A DNA stretch of 64,000 bases from NCBI GenBank assembly GCA_031769625.1, contig JAUIMM010000645.1:1344001-1408000 (forward strand), read 5' to 3'. Below are positions 15,296 through 27,400 of this stretch, piece after piece. Made by a program: the position numbers and the translations under genes. Source of the stretch: Taudactylus pleione (lineage: Eukaryota; Chordata; Amphibia; Anura; Myobatrachidae). Numbering within the stretch: the first letter of the stretch is position 1; each line of letters starts with the position of its first letter. The notes beneath the pieces were generated by a model, which made no database searches, was not told the origin of the DNA, and was given only the letters and a program-made list of their open reading frames with translations.

Positions 15296-16845
15296 GTAAA
15301 ATGACATGGTGTATGATGTGTGTAAATAGTTGAGGTGCATGATGTGGTGTAAAATGGCATGGTGTATGATGTGTGTAAATAGTTGTGGTGCATGATGTGT
15401 GTAAATAGTTGTAGTGCATGATGTGGTGTAAAATGGCATGGTGCATGATGTGGTGTGAATTGTTGTGATGCATGATGTGGTGTAAAATGGCATGGTGCAT
15501 GATATGGTTTAAATAGTTGTGGTGCATTATGTGGTGTAAATGGCATGGTGTATGATTTGTGTAAATAGTTGTGGTGTATGATGTGTGTAAATAGTTGTGG
15601 TGCATGATGAGGTGTAAAATGACATGGTGTATGATGTGTGTTAATAGTTGAGGTGCATGATGTGGTGTAAAATGGCATGGTGTATGATGTGTGTAAATAG
15701 TTGAGGTGCTTGATGTGGTGTAAAATGGCATGGTGTATGATGTGGTATAAATAGGTGTGGTGCATGATGTGGTGTAAATAGTTGTGGTGCATGATGTGGT
15801 GTGAAATGGCATGGTGTATGATGTGGTATAAATAGGTGTGGTGCATGATGTGGTGTAAATAGTTGTGGTGCATGATGTGGTGTAAAATGATATGGTGCAT
15901 GATATGGTATAAATAGGTGTGGTGTATGATGTGTGTAAATAGGTGTGGTGCATGATGTGGTGTAAAATGGCATTGTGCATGATGTGGTGTAAATTATTGT
16001 GGTGCATGATGTGGTGTAAAATGGCATGGTGCATGATGTGGTGTAAATAGTTGTGGTGCATGATGTGGTGTAAAATGACATGGTGTATGATGTGTGTAAA
16101 TAGTTGAGGTGCATGATGTGGTGTAAAATGGCATGGTGTATGATGTGTGTAAATAGTTGTGGTGCATGATGTGTGTAAATAGTTGTAGTGCATGATGTGG
16201 TGTAAAATGGCATGGTGCATGATGTGGTGTGAATTGTTGTGATGCATGATGTGGTGTAAAATGGCATGGTGCATGATATGGTTTAAATAGTTGTGGTGCA
16301 TTATGTGTTGTAAAATGGCATGGTGTATGATTTGTGTAAATAGTTGTGGTGTATGATGTGTGTAAATAGTTGTGGTGCATGATGAGGTGTAAAATGACAT
16401 GGTGTATGATGTGTGTTAATAGTTGAGGTGCATGATGTGGTGTAAAATGGCATGGTGTATGATGTGTGTAAATAGTTGAGGTGCTTGATGTGGTGTAAAA
16501 TGGCATGGTGTATGATGTGGTATAAATAGGTGTGGTGCATGATGTGGTGTAAATAGTTGTGGTGCATGATGTGGTGTGAAATGGCATGGTGTATGATGTG
16601 GTATAAATAGGTGTGGTGCATGATGTGGTGTAAATAGTTGTGGTGCATGATGTGGTGTAAAATGATATGGTGCATGATATGGTATAAATAGGTGTGGTGT
16701 ATGATGTGTGTAAATAGGTGTGGTGCATGATGTGGTGTAAAATGGCATTGTGCATGATGTGGTGTAAATTATTGTGGTGCATGATGTGGTGTAAAATGGC
16801 ATGGTGCATGATGTGGTGTAAATTGTTGTGGTGCATGATTTGGTG
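15296..16845. repeat. Recent 774/775-bp tandem duplication inside the satellite
   Basis: A run of unusual units (gtgtgaattgttgtgatg, then gatatggtttaaatag, gtgcattatgtg, gtgcttgatgtgg, and gtgtaaattattgtgg) appears twice in the same order, offset by 774-775 bp (for example 15501 and 16275; 15991 and 16766). Differences are single bases, including a one-base deletion in the first copy near 15540. This indicates recent unequal exchange. Confidence 0.8.
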
Positions 16846-17149
16846 TAAAATGGCATGGTGCATGATGTGTGTAAATAGTTGTGGTGCATGATGTGGTGTA
16901 AAATGTCATGGTGCATGATATGGTATAAATAGGTGTGGTGTATGAAGTGTGTAAATAGGTGTGGTGCATGATGTGGTGTAAAATGGCATTGTGCATGATG
17001 TGGTGTAAATTGTTGTGGTGCATGATGTGGTGTAAAATGGCATGGTGCATGATGTGGTGTAAATAGTTGTGGTGCATGATGTGGTGTAAAATGACATGGT
17101 GTATGATGTGTGTAAACAGTTGTGGTGTATGATGTGTGTAAATAGTTGT

Positions 17150-18108
17150 GGTGCATCATGTGGTGTAAAATGGCATTGTGTGATGTGTGTAAATAGTTGT
17201 GGTGCATGATGTGGTGTAAAATGGCATGGTGCATGATGTGGTGTAAAATGGCATGGTGCATGCTGGTATGTAAAATGGCATGGTGCATGATGTGGTGTAA
17301 AATGGCATGGTGCAAGATGTGGTGTAAAATGGCATGCTGCATGATGTGGTGTAAATAGTTGTGGTGCATGATGTGGTGTAAAATGGCATAGTGTATGATG
17401 TGGTGTAAATAGTTGTGGTGCATGATGTGGTGTAAATAGGTGTGGTGCATGACGTGGTGTAAAATGGTGTGGTGCATGATGTGGTGTAAAATGGCATGGT
17501 GCATGATGTGGTGTAAATAGGGGCGGTGCATGATATGGTGTAAAATGGCATGGTGCATGATGTGGTGTGAATAGGTGTGGTGCATGATATGGTGTAAAAT
17601 GGCATGGTGCATGATGTGGTCGAAATAGGTGCAGTGCATGATGTGGTGTAAAATGGCATGGTGCATGATTTGGTGTAAAATGGCATGGTGCATGATATGG
17701 TGTAAAATGGCATAGTGCATGATGTGGTGTAAAATGGCATAGTGCATGATGTGGTGTAAAATGGCATGGTGCATGATGTGGTGTAAATATGTGTGGTGCA
17801 TGATGTGGTGTAAAATGTCATGTGCATGATGTGGTGTAAAATGGCATGGTGCATGATCTGGTATAAATAGGTGCGGTGCATGATATGATGTAAAATGGCA
17901 TGGTGCATGATGTGGTGTAAATAGGTGTGGTTCATGATATGGTGTAAATAGGTGTGGTGCATAATATGATGTAAATAGGTGTGGTGCATGATGTGGTGTA
18001 ATATGGCATGGTGTATGATGTGGTGTAAAATGACATGGTGCATGATGTGATGTAAATAGGTGCAGTGCATGCTGGGATGTAAAATGGACCAGTGCATGCT
18101 GGGGTGTT
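17150..18108. repeat. Diverged right edge of the 26/27-bp satellite
   Basis: Units here are more irregular and contain forms not seen inside the array, such as gcatgctggtatg, gcatgctgggatg and taaaatggacc. The long minus-strand frames break up here. Degenerate edges are expected where unequal exchange no longer homogenises units. The array fades at about 18108, before the single-copy sequence that starts near aaaacagagatg. Confidence 0.75.
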
Positions 18109-18542
18109 AAAACAGAGATGTGCTTGGACCCCCTTGTTCTGGTTTTGCAAAAATCCCCCTCAAGTGTTTAGTTTTGTATTTATAAAAAAACACAGCTAAA
18201 ATCACATCATTAGGGCGTGTTTTTGTTCCTACAGTATTAACATTAAGTTCCAGTCATTTGTAGTCAGTTTGGACCAGCTCACAATATTGTTTTCAAAGGC
18301 TGCAGCAAGTGGACAGGTTACACTAAGTGACAGAGCAGCGGCACAAACACACGGCAGTATATAGGAATTTAGCTCATCTAGGAGACATTGCCACACTACA
18401 GTGGCAGGCAGGATGGCAGCTTAATAAACTATATAATCTTATAGAATATTTTCATTAATCAAGAACTAGATCAGAGCCCAAGGCCAGCACAGGTAAATAG
18501 AGGTGGAGTATTTAGTGGAAGCCAGGTAAAACATTGATTGAT
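18109..18542. other. Non-repetitive spacer, nothing recognised
   Basis: Mixed-composition sequence between the satellite and a MITE cluster. It holds no open frame of useful length, no RNA gene signature and no repeat that I can identify. Confidence 0.5.
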
Positions 18543-19603
18543 TGATTCAGATTTGGGAATAGAGGGCTTGATTCAGAGATGGACAGAATTGTACAGCTAC
18601 ACAAAAGCAGCTGTGCAATGCCGTCCATTTAAAATGTAAGACACCTCCTTGATGCATCTGTGTGATTGCAGTGATGCTATCGAGGTTGCAGCCTGGGATC
18701 ACCATCGGAACAATCGTGACCATCGGCCAGGCTGCAGGAGCTGAAGCTGAAACAGGAGATGAAAGCTGTCCAGGAATCCTCAATGCTGCAGCCTGTCAAT
18801 CAGTGAACTCGCAGACAGAGGGCTGCACATGCACAGTCCTCCATCGTACATCTCTGAATCAGGCCCAGAGGAAGTGACTTTGTACCTGGACAAACCATAC
18901 TGCAATGCAGGGAGTGGGGGGTGGGGGGGCAATACATTGTTTTTGCATGTGGATAAATACTGGCTGCTTTTGCACGTAGCCCACAAATGCTGAAGGTGGC
19001 CATACACTGTGAGATTCAAAAGTTGGTCAGATCAGTTGTACCATTTCCCTTGAAAATTCTTCCCTTCAGATACAGGACGACGATTTGTATTTAAAAATCA
19101 ACTATTTCACATAAGACCATACGATTTGATCAATCACATCACATAATGTGTGTCAAATCCTATGCGATCAGTTGAGATCTCTCTGCAAAAAGCTATTATG
19201 GAGACACCCTAAGCCAGCATAGAGACGCCAACTACCGCTTTCGCACATCCGCAATACTTTGCAATCCTGCATATACATCGGGAACATCGAACCCTCACGC
19301 ACAATTGCAACAGGTCTGACCCTGCTCAGAAATCGCTAACCTTGTCTCACGCAGTCAGTTGTGTATGCTGTCGCAGTGGCTATTTTATGCACGTCCCTGT
19401 AACGGCGTTCAAACGGACAGTGTTCTTCCTGTAAATCACTCTGTAATGGGTTTGCATAGTATCGTAGTACGATCGCAGTGGAGCCTTCGCACATGCACAC
19501 TGCGATGCATACGCAGTACGTAACAATTGGCCGTCTGCGTGCATAATCGCAATAGCATTCCGTAATGAATAAGGCCCTCTATTCCCAAATCTGAATCAGG
19601 CCC
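18543..19603. mobile_element. Candidate nonautonomous DNA transposon, outer TIR pair
   Basis: The left end near 18543-18567 contains gattcagatttgggaatag followed by agggc. The right end, 19574-19603, carries the exact inverse (gccctctattcccaaatctg and on to aatcaggccc). About 24 bp match in inverted orientation about 1 kb apart, as in a MITE or deleted transposon. No transposase is visible inside. The interior includes a second short inverted-repeat element and a GC/CpG-containing stretch around 19200-19560. The superfamily is not determined. Confidence 0.6.
18564..18866. mobile_element. Inner MITE, about 303 bp
   Basis: The left terminus gggcttgattcagagat (18564-18580) and right terminus atctctgaatcaggccc (18850-18866) are inverted repeats with one mismatch. 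Both are flanked by aga, compatible with a short target duplication, though this is too short to be decisive. The left end abuts the outer TIR, so the two elements are nested or one end was reused. The termini share the GGGCCTGATTCAG-type sequence with the elements at 19603, 42906 and about 55435. No coding capacity. Confidence 0.6.
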
Positions 19604-20277
19604 ACTATCTGTGAACGTGTCTGAGCACTGAAAACTTCCCATTTTCAGACATTCTGTTTTAATGAGCATTTCTTTGAAGGAAATATCACAAGTAGGATTA
19701 ATAAGCAAAATAATCTTTTATCTTGTGTGTTTGCATTATTGATTTCATGTATGAAAATGAATGCTAAATTTTATACTAAAGGAAAAATGTTTTTATAATG
19801 AAGCTTACTTGACCACCTTTATTAGATGTTGAAGCACTATGACTGGCAGCAGCCGCAGCACTAGTACTAGGTTGCTGCTTCTGCTCTTCTATCAACTGCT
19901 CCATGATTGGTTTTATTTTTGACACCAGGAAATGAGTAAAACTACTGTTGTTCAACTTATTTGCCTCCACACCAAGTAAACGTACAACAATGCAGTTTTA
20001 TTGAAAGTGTTTTTTACTTTACACAAGCAGAATACCACACCGTCACTTACACTGGAAGGAAAACCGACTCTGCAAATGTTTCTTCATTCATTTTTTACAC
20101 ACACTATGAGGAATAGGTCTCCTTTGTGAGAATTGTTTGCGGGTGCAGATGATGGGGGAACACCACTGCACACACCGTCACTTTGCAATTCCATCCTCGC
20201 TATTATGTTAATGCAGCAGGAGGTATCACGCCTTCTACACGCATTAATGATACAAGTTGCATCCTAGGTCTCAGCAT
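19604..20277. other. Spacer with one possible exon-like frame
   Basis: AT-rich sequence. Apart from the weak minus-strand candidate at 19776-19970, I see no gene or repeat. Confidence 0.4.
19776..19970 (-). CDS. Possible exon fragment, low confidence
   Basis: A minus-strand frame of 64 codons. Its first 53 or so residues look protein-like: an amphipathic stretch (FTHFLVSKIKPIMEQLIEEQ), then a Gln/Ser/Ala-rich low-complexity tail. The frame meets a possible splice donor (CAA followed by GTAAGC) near 19805; beyond it the translation becomes hydrophobic and runs to a stop. Short helical segments of this kind occur in BESS/MADF-type DNA-binding proteins, including those of PIF/Harbinger transposons, but no diagnostic residue supports that here. 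The possible acceptor at its 5' side (GGTGTGGAG) has a poor pyrimidine tract. It could equally be chance. Confidence 0.2.
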   Translation of the reverse strand: MEANKLNNSSFTHFLVSKIKPIMEQLIEEQKQQPSTSAAAAASHSASTSNKGGQVSFIIKTFFL

Positions 20278-20600
20278 CGGATCATCTGCGTGATCCTTGG
20301 CCGGCTGAGTGACCATGAGGTCATGCAGATCGGCCATCGCAGATGAGGGAAAGAGGCCAGGAAATCTCTAATGGAGATCTGGCCTCTTCCCTCCTCCCCA
20401 ACGGCGGTGACATGCCTCGGTTTTGGAAAATAGGGGCCATCCCCCCACCCCCAAACGGCAGCAGTTTGTCAATCGGTGACAGTCTGGTGCCGCTCTGTGT
20501 CCAAATATGTAGGAACTGTTCTACACATATGCGGAACAGGTCCAGCGCTCGCGCAGATTCCCAACTATTGGGACTCGCACTTATGTGCAACGGTAAATCA
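20278..20600. repeat. Interspersed repeat, copy 1 (related to 55.4-55.67 kb)
   Basis: The stretch around 20390-20590 (aacggcagcagtttgtc, cagtctggtgccg, gcggaacaggtc, gattcccaactattgg) matches, in opposite orientation, the segment at about 55440-55660 (aatggcagcagtctgtg, cagtctgctgcc, acagaacgggtc, gattcccaactagcg when reverse-complemented). The order of blocks is conserved and identity is moderate. It also holds imperfect hairpins (for example around gaggccag and ctggcctc, 20355-20390). Probably an old nonautonomous transposon copy. The overlapping open frames on both strands have no recognisable domain. Confidence 0.6.
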
Positions 20601-20856
20601 CCCCCAAGGAACAGGAATATATACTGCGTCTGAGCACACACTTTTTGAAATACACAATATTATTTGTACATTCAGTTAGAGGAGACTCCTGTTTTTTTAG
20701 TTTTTACAGGAAAAAGTCAAAACAAAGATCATCTTGGGGTGCAGCAGCCTCAGACCCAGGAGAGGAATTTTTGGACAGATAAACAATATATATATAATAT
20801 ACACAATAGTATTCTGCAGTGATAGATTTTCTAGGGGGAAGAAAAGGTGCAGGGTC
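20601..20856. other. Spacer, nothing recognised
   Basis: AT-leaning sequence with a short TATA-rich stretch (20785-20805) before the CA repeat. No gene or site can be supported. Confidence 0.4.
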
Positions 20857-21478
20857 ATCACCACACAGACACACGTACACACAGACACACGTACAAACAG
20901 ACACATGTACACACCACAGACACACGTACACACAGGACACACGTACACACAGACACACGTACACACAGACACACGTACACACCACAGACACACGTACACA
21001 CAGGACACACGTACACACAGACACACGTACACACAGACACACGTACACACCACAGACACACGTACACACAGGACACACGTACACACAGACACACGTACAC
21101 ACAAACACACGTACACACAGACACATGTACACACAAACACACGTACACACAGGACACACGTACACACAGGACACACGTACACACAGGACACACGTACACA
21201 CAGACACACGTACACACCACAGACACACGTACACACAGACACACGTACACACCACAGACACACGTACACACAGGACACATGTACACACAGACACACGTAC
21301 ACACAGACACACGTACACACCACAGACACACGTACACACAGGACACACGTACACACAGACACACGAACACACAAACACACGTACACACAGACACATGTAC
21401 ACACAAACACACGTACACACAGGACACACGTACACACAGGACACACGTACACACAGGACACACGTACACACAGACAGG
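20857..21478. repeat. CA/GTAC minisatellite
   Basis: Tandem array built from cacacgtacacacagaca-like units, interspersed with ggacacacg, accacagacac and aaacacacg variants. A compound block of variants (aaacacacg, acacatgtac, aaacacacg, then three ggacacacg units) occurs twice, ending near 21204 and 21476. Both strands are open in several frames for over 200 codons (Thr/His/Arg or Cys/Val/Tyr peptides) because the repeat contains no stops. These are not genes. Confidence 0.95.
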
Positions 21479-24400
21479 TCCTGATACAGAGCTGAACGCT
21501 TCGATGATTTTCACGCAGATGAGAAATTATTACACTGTAACACGGGATCACTGAGTGCACTGCAGGGGATTACACTGTAACACGGGATCACTGAGTGCAC
21601 TGCAGGGGATTACACTGTAACACGGGATCACTGAGTGCGCTGCAGGGGATTACACTGTAACACGGGATCATTGAGTGCACTGCAGGGGATTACACTGTAA
21701 CACGGGATCACTGAGTGCGCTGCAGGGGATTACACTGTAACACGGGATCACTGAGTGCGTTGCAGGGGATTACACTGTAACACGGGATCACTGAGTGCGC
21801 TGCAGGAGATTACACTGTAACACGGGATCACTGAGTGCGCTGCAGGGGATTACACTGTAACACGGGATCACTGAGTGCGCTGCAGGAGATTACACTGTAA
21901 CACAGGATCACTGAGTGCGCTGCAGGGGATTACACTGTAACACGGGATCACTGAGTGCACTGCAGGGGATTACACTGTAACACGGGATCACTGAGTGCAC
22001 TGCAGGGGATTACACTGTAACACGGGATCACTGAGTGCGCTGCAGGGGATTACACTGTAACACGGGATCATTGAGTGCACTGCAGGGGATTACACTGTAA
22101 CACGGGATCACTGAGTGCACTGCAGGGGATTACACTGTAACAAGGGATCACTGAGTGCGTTGCAGGGGATTACACTGTAACACGGGATCACTGAGTGCGC
22201 TGCAGGAGATTACACTGTAACACGGGATCACTGAGTGCGCTGCAGGGGATTACACTGTAACACGGGATCACTGAGTGCGCTGCAGGAGATTACACTGTAA
22301 CACGGGATCACTGAGTGCGCTGCAGGGGATTACACTGTAGCACGGGATCACTGAGTGCGCTGCAGCGGATTACACTGTAGCACGGGATCACTGAGTGCGC
22401 TGCAGGGGATTACACTGTAACACATGATCACTGAGTGCGCTGCAGGGGATTACACTGTAACACGGGATCACTGAGTGCGCTGCAGGGGATTACACTGTAA
22501 CACGGGATCACTGAGTGCGCTGCAGGGGATTACACTGTAACACGGGATCACTGAGTGCGCTGCAGGGGATTACACTGTAACACGGGATCACTGAGTGCGC
22601 TGCAGGGGATTACACTGTAACACGGGATCACTGAGTGCACTGTAGGGGATTACACTGTAACACGGGATCACTGAGTGCACTGCAGGGGATTACACTGTAA
22701 CACGGGATCACTGAGTGCGCTGCAGGGGATTACACTGTAACACGGGATCACTGAGTGCGCTGCAGGGGATTACACTGTAACACGGGACCACTGAGTGCAC
22801 TGCAGGGGATTACACTGTAACATGGGATCACTGTGTGCGCTGCAGGGGATTACACTGTAACACGGGATCACTGAGAGCGCTGCAGGGGATTACACTGTAA
22901 CACGGGATCACTGTGTGCGCTGCAGGGGATTACACTGTAACACGGGATCACTGAGTGCGCTGCAGGGGATTACACTGTAACACGGGATCACTGAGTGCGC
23001 TGCAGGAGATTACACTGTAACACGGGATCACTGAGTGCGCAGCAGGAGATTACACTGTAACACGGGATCACTGAGTGCGCTGCAGGGGATTACACTGTAA
23101 CACGGGATCACTGAGTGCGCTGCAGGGGATTACACTGTAGCACGGGATCACAGAGTGCGCTGCAGCGGATTACACTGTAGCACGGGATCACTGAGTGTGC
23201 TGCAGGGGATTACACTGTAACACATGATCACTGAGTGCGCTGCAGGGGATTACACTGTAACACGGGATCACTGAGTGCGCTGCAGGGGATTACACTGTAA
23301 CACGGGATCACTGAGTGCGCTGCAGGGGATTACACTGTAACACGGGATCACTGAGTGCGCTGCAGGGGATTACACTGTAACACGGGATCACTGAGTGCGC
23401 TGCAGGGGATTACACTGTAACACGGGATTACTGAGTGCACTGCAGGGGATTACGCTGTAACACGGGATCACTGAGTACGCTGCAGGGGATTACACTGTAA
23501 CACGGGATCACTGAGTGCGCTGCAGTGGATTACACTGTAACACGGGATCACTGAGTGCGCTGCAGGGGATTACACTGTAACAAGGGATCACTGAGTGCGC
23601 TGCAGTGGATTACACTGTAACACGGGATCACTGAGTGCGCTGCAGGGGATTACACTGTAACACGGGATCACTGAGTGCGCTGCAGGGGATTACTGTAACA
23701 CGGGATCACTGAGTGCGCTGCAGGGGATTACACTGTAACACGGGATCACTGAGTGCGCTGCAGGGGATTACACTGTAACACGGGATCACTGAGTGCGCTG
23801 CAGGGGATTACACTGTAACACGGGATCACTGAGTGCGCTGAAAGGGATTCCACTGTAACACGGGATCACTGAGTGCGCTGCAGGGGATTACACTGTAACA
23901 CGGGATCACTGAGTGCGCTGCAGGGGATTACACTGTAACACAGGATCACTGAGTGCGCTGCAGGGGATTACACTGTAACACGGGATCACTGAGTGCGCTG
24001 CAGGGGATTACACTGTATCAAGGGAACACTGAGTGCGCTGCAGGGGATTACACTGTAACACGGGATCACTGAGTGCGCTGCAGGGGATTACACTGTAACA
24101 CGGGATCACTGAGTGCGCTGCAGGGGATTACACTGTAACAAGGGATCACTGAGTGCACTGCAGGGTATTACACTGTAACACGGGATCACTGAGTGCGCTG
24201 CTGGGGATTCCACTATAACACGGGATCACTGAGTGCGCTGCAGGGGATTACACTGTAACACGGGATCACTGAGTGCGTTGCAGGGGATTACACTGTAACA
24301 CGGGATCACTGAGTGCGCTGCAGGGGATTACACTGTAACAAGGGATCACTGAGTGCGCTGCAGGGGATTACACTGTAACAAGGGATCACTGAGTGCGCTG

Positions 24401-27400
24401 CAGGGGATTACACTGTAACACGGGATCACTGAGTGCGCTGCAGGGGATTACACTGTAACACGGGATCACTGAGTGCGCTGCAGGGGATTACGCTGTAACA
24501 CGGGATCACTGAGTGTGCTGCAGGGGATTACGCTGTAACACGGGATCACTGAGTGCGCTGCAGGGGATTACGCTGTAACACGGGATCACTGAGTGCGCTG
24601 CAGTGGATTACACTGTAACACGGGATCACTGAGTGCGCTGCAGGGGATTACACTGTAACACGGGATCACTGAGTGCGCTGCATAAGATTACACTGTAACA
24701 CGGAATCACTGAGTGCGCTGCAGGGGATTACGCTGTAACACGGGATCATTGAGTGCACTGCAGGGGATTACACTGTAACACGGGATCACTGAGTGCGCTG
24801 CAGGGGATTACACTGTAACACGGGATCACTGAGTGCGTTGCAGGGGATTACACTGTAACACGGGATCACTGAGTGCGCTGCAGGAGATTACACTGTAACA
24901 CGGGATCACTGATTGCGCTGCAGGGGATTACACTGTAACACGGGATCACTGAGTGCGCTGCAGGAGATTACACTGTAACATGGGATCACTGAGTGCGCTG
25001 CAGGGGATTACACTGTAACACGGGATCACTGAGTGCACTGCAGGGGATTACACTGTAACACGGGATCACTGAGTGCACTGCAGGGGATTTCACTGTAACA
25101 CGGGATCACTGAGTGCGCTGCAGGGGATTACACTGTAACACGGGATCATTGAGTGCACTGCAGGGGATTACACTGTAACACGGGATCACTGAGTGCGCTG
25201 CAGGGGATTACACTGTAACACGGGATCACTGAGTGCGTTGCAGGGGATTACACTGTAACACGGGATCACTGAGTGCGCTGCAGGAGATTACACTGTAACA
25301 CGGGATCACTGAGTGCGCTGCAGGGGATTACACTGTAACACGGGATCACTGAGTGCGCTGCAGGAGATTACACTGGAACACGGGATCACTGAGTGCGCTG
25401 CAGGGGATTACACTGTAGCACGGGATCACTGAGTGCGCTGCAGCGGATTACACTGTAGCACGGGATCACTGAGTGCGCTGCAGGGGATTACACTGTAACA
25501 CATGATCACTGAGTGCGCTGCAGGGGATTACACTGTAACACGGGATCACTGAGTGCGCTGCAGGGGATTACACTGTAACACGGGATCACTGAGTGCGCTG
25601 CAGGGGATTACACTGTAACACGGGATCACTGAGTGCGCTGCAGGGGATTACACTGTAACACGGGATCACTGAGTGCGCTGCAGGGGATTACACTGTAACA
25701 CGGGATCACTGAGTGCACTGTAGGGGATTACACTGTAACACGGGATCACTGAGTGCACTGCAGGGGATTACACTGTAACACGGGACCACTGAGTGCGCTG
25801 CAGGGGATTACACTGTAACACGGGACCACTGAGTGCACTGCAGGGGATTACACTGTAACATGGGATCACTGTGTGCGCTGCAGGGGATTACACTGTAAAA
25901 CGGGATCACTGAGTGCGCTGCAGGGGATTACACTGTAACACGGGATCACTGTGTGCGCTGCAGGGGATTACACTGTAACACGGGATCACTGAGTGCGTTG
26001 CAGGGAATTACACTGTAACACGGGATCACTGAGTGTGCTGCTGGAGATTACACTGTAACACGGGATCACTGAGTGCGCAGCAGGAGATTACACTGTAACA
26101 CGGGATCACTGAGTGCGCTGCAGGGGATTACACTGTAACACGGGATCACTGAGTGCGCTGCAGGGGATTACACTGTAGCACGGGATCACAGAGTGCGCTG
26201 CAGTGGATTACACTGTAGCACGGGATCACTGAGTGCGCTGCAGGGGATTACACTGTAACACATGATCACTGAGTGCGCTGCAGGGGATTACACTGTAACA
26301 CGGGATCACTGAGTGCGCTGCAGGGGATTACACTGTAACTCGGGATCACTGAGTGCGCTGCAGGGGATTACACTGTAACACGGGATCACTGAGTGCGCTG
26401 CAGGGGATTACACTGTAACACGGGATCACTGAGTGCGCTGCAGGGGATTACACTGTAACACGGGATCACTGAGTGCGCTGCATAAGATTACACTGTAACA
26501 CGGGATCACTGAGTGCGCTGCAGGGGATTACGCTGTAACACGGGATCATTGAGTGCACTGCAGGGGATTACACTGTAACACGGGATCACTGAGTGCGCTG
26601 CAGGGGATTACACTGTAACACGGGATCACTGAGTGCGTTGCAGGGGATTACACTGTAACACGGGATCACTGAGTGCGCTGCAGGAGATTACACTGTAACA
26701 CGGGATCACTGATTGCGATGCAGGGGATTACACTGTAACACGGGATCACTGAGTGCGCTGCAGGAGATTACACTGTAAAACGGGATCACTGAGTGCGCTG
26801 CAGGGGATTACACTGTAACACGGGATCACTGAGTGCACTGCAGGGGATTACACTGTAACACGGGATCACTGAGTGCACTGCAGGGGATTACACTGTAACA
26901 CGGGATCACTGAGTGCGCTGCAGGGGATTACACTGTAACACGGGATCACTGAGTGCGCTGCAGGGGATTACACTGTAACACGGGATCATTGAGTGCACTG
27001 CAGGGGATTACACTGTAACACGGGATCACTGAGTGCGCTGCAGGGGATTACACTGTAACACGGGATCACTGAGTGCGTTGCAGGGGATTACACTGTAACA
27101 CGGGATCACTGAGTGCGCTGCAGGAGATTACACTGTAACACGGGATCACTGAGTGCGCTGCAGGGGATTACACTGTAACACGGGATCACTGAGTGCGCTG
27201 CAGGAGATTACACTGTAACACGGGATCACTGAGTGCGCTGCAGGGGATTACACTGTAGCACGGGATCACTGAGTGCGCTGCAGCGGATTACACTGTAGCA
27301 CGGGATCACTGAGTGCGCTGCAGGGGATTACACTGTAACACATGATCACTGAGTGCGCTGCAGGGGATTACACTGTAACACGGGATCACTGAGTGCGCTG

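Larger units (their letters stand above)
1..18108. repeat. 26/27-bp satellite array, about 680 units
   Basis: Tandem array running in from the left edge. Most units begin gtgcatgatgtggtg and end in one of three ways: taaaatggcatg (type A), taaatagttgtg (type B), or a TATA-like form with gtataaataggtgtg (type C). Full units are 27 bp. Units with gtgtatgatgtgtg are 26 bp, so the phase drifts. The plus strand is G/T/A rich with very little C and is saturated with stop codons. The minus strand has no stop in any frame of the consensus units, which produces open frames up to 1,870 codons (8824-14436) reading as His/Ile/Met/Thr/Tyr-rich peptide. There is no codon structure, start context or unique domain, so I treat it as non-coding satellite. 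Confidence 0.97.

Noticed and set aside
1030..17801. Many very long minus-strand ORFs (up to 1,870 codons), His/Thr/Tyr-rich
   Set aside because: They are translations of the 26/27-bp satellite in overlapping frames. The consensus lacks stops on that strand, frames rotate with 26-bp units, and no unique domain or codon structure is present.
20697..21560. ORFs of 218-287 codons on both strands (Thr/His or Cys/Val/Tyr peptides)
   Set aside because: They are direct translations of the CA/GTAC minisatellite.
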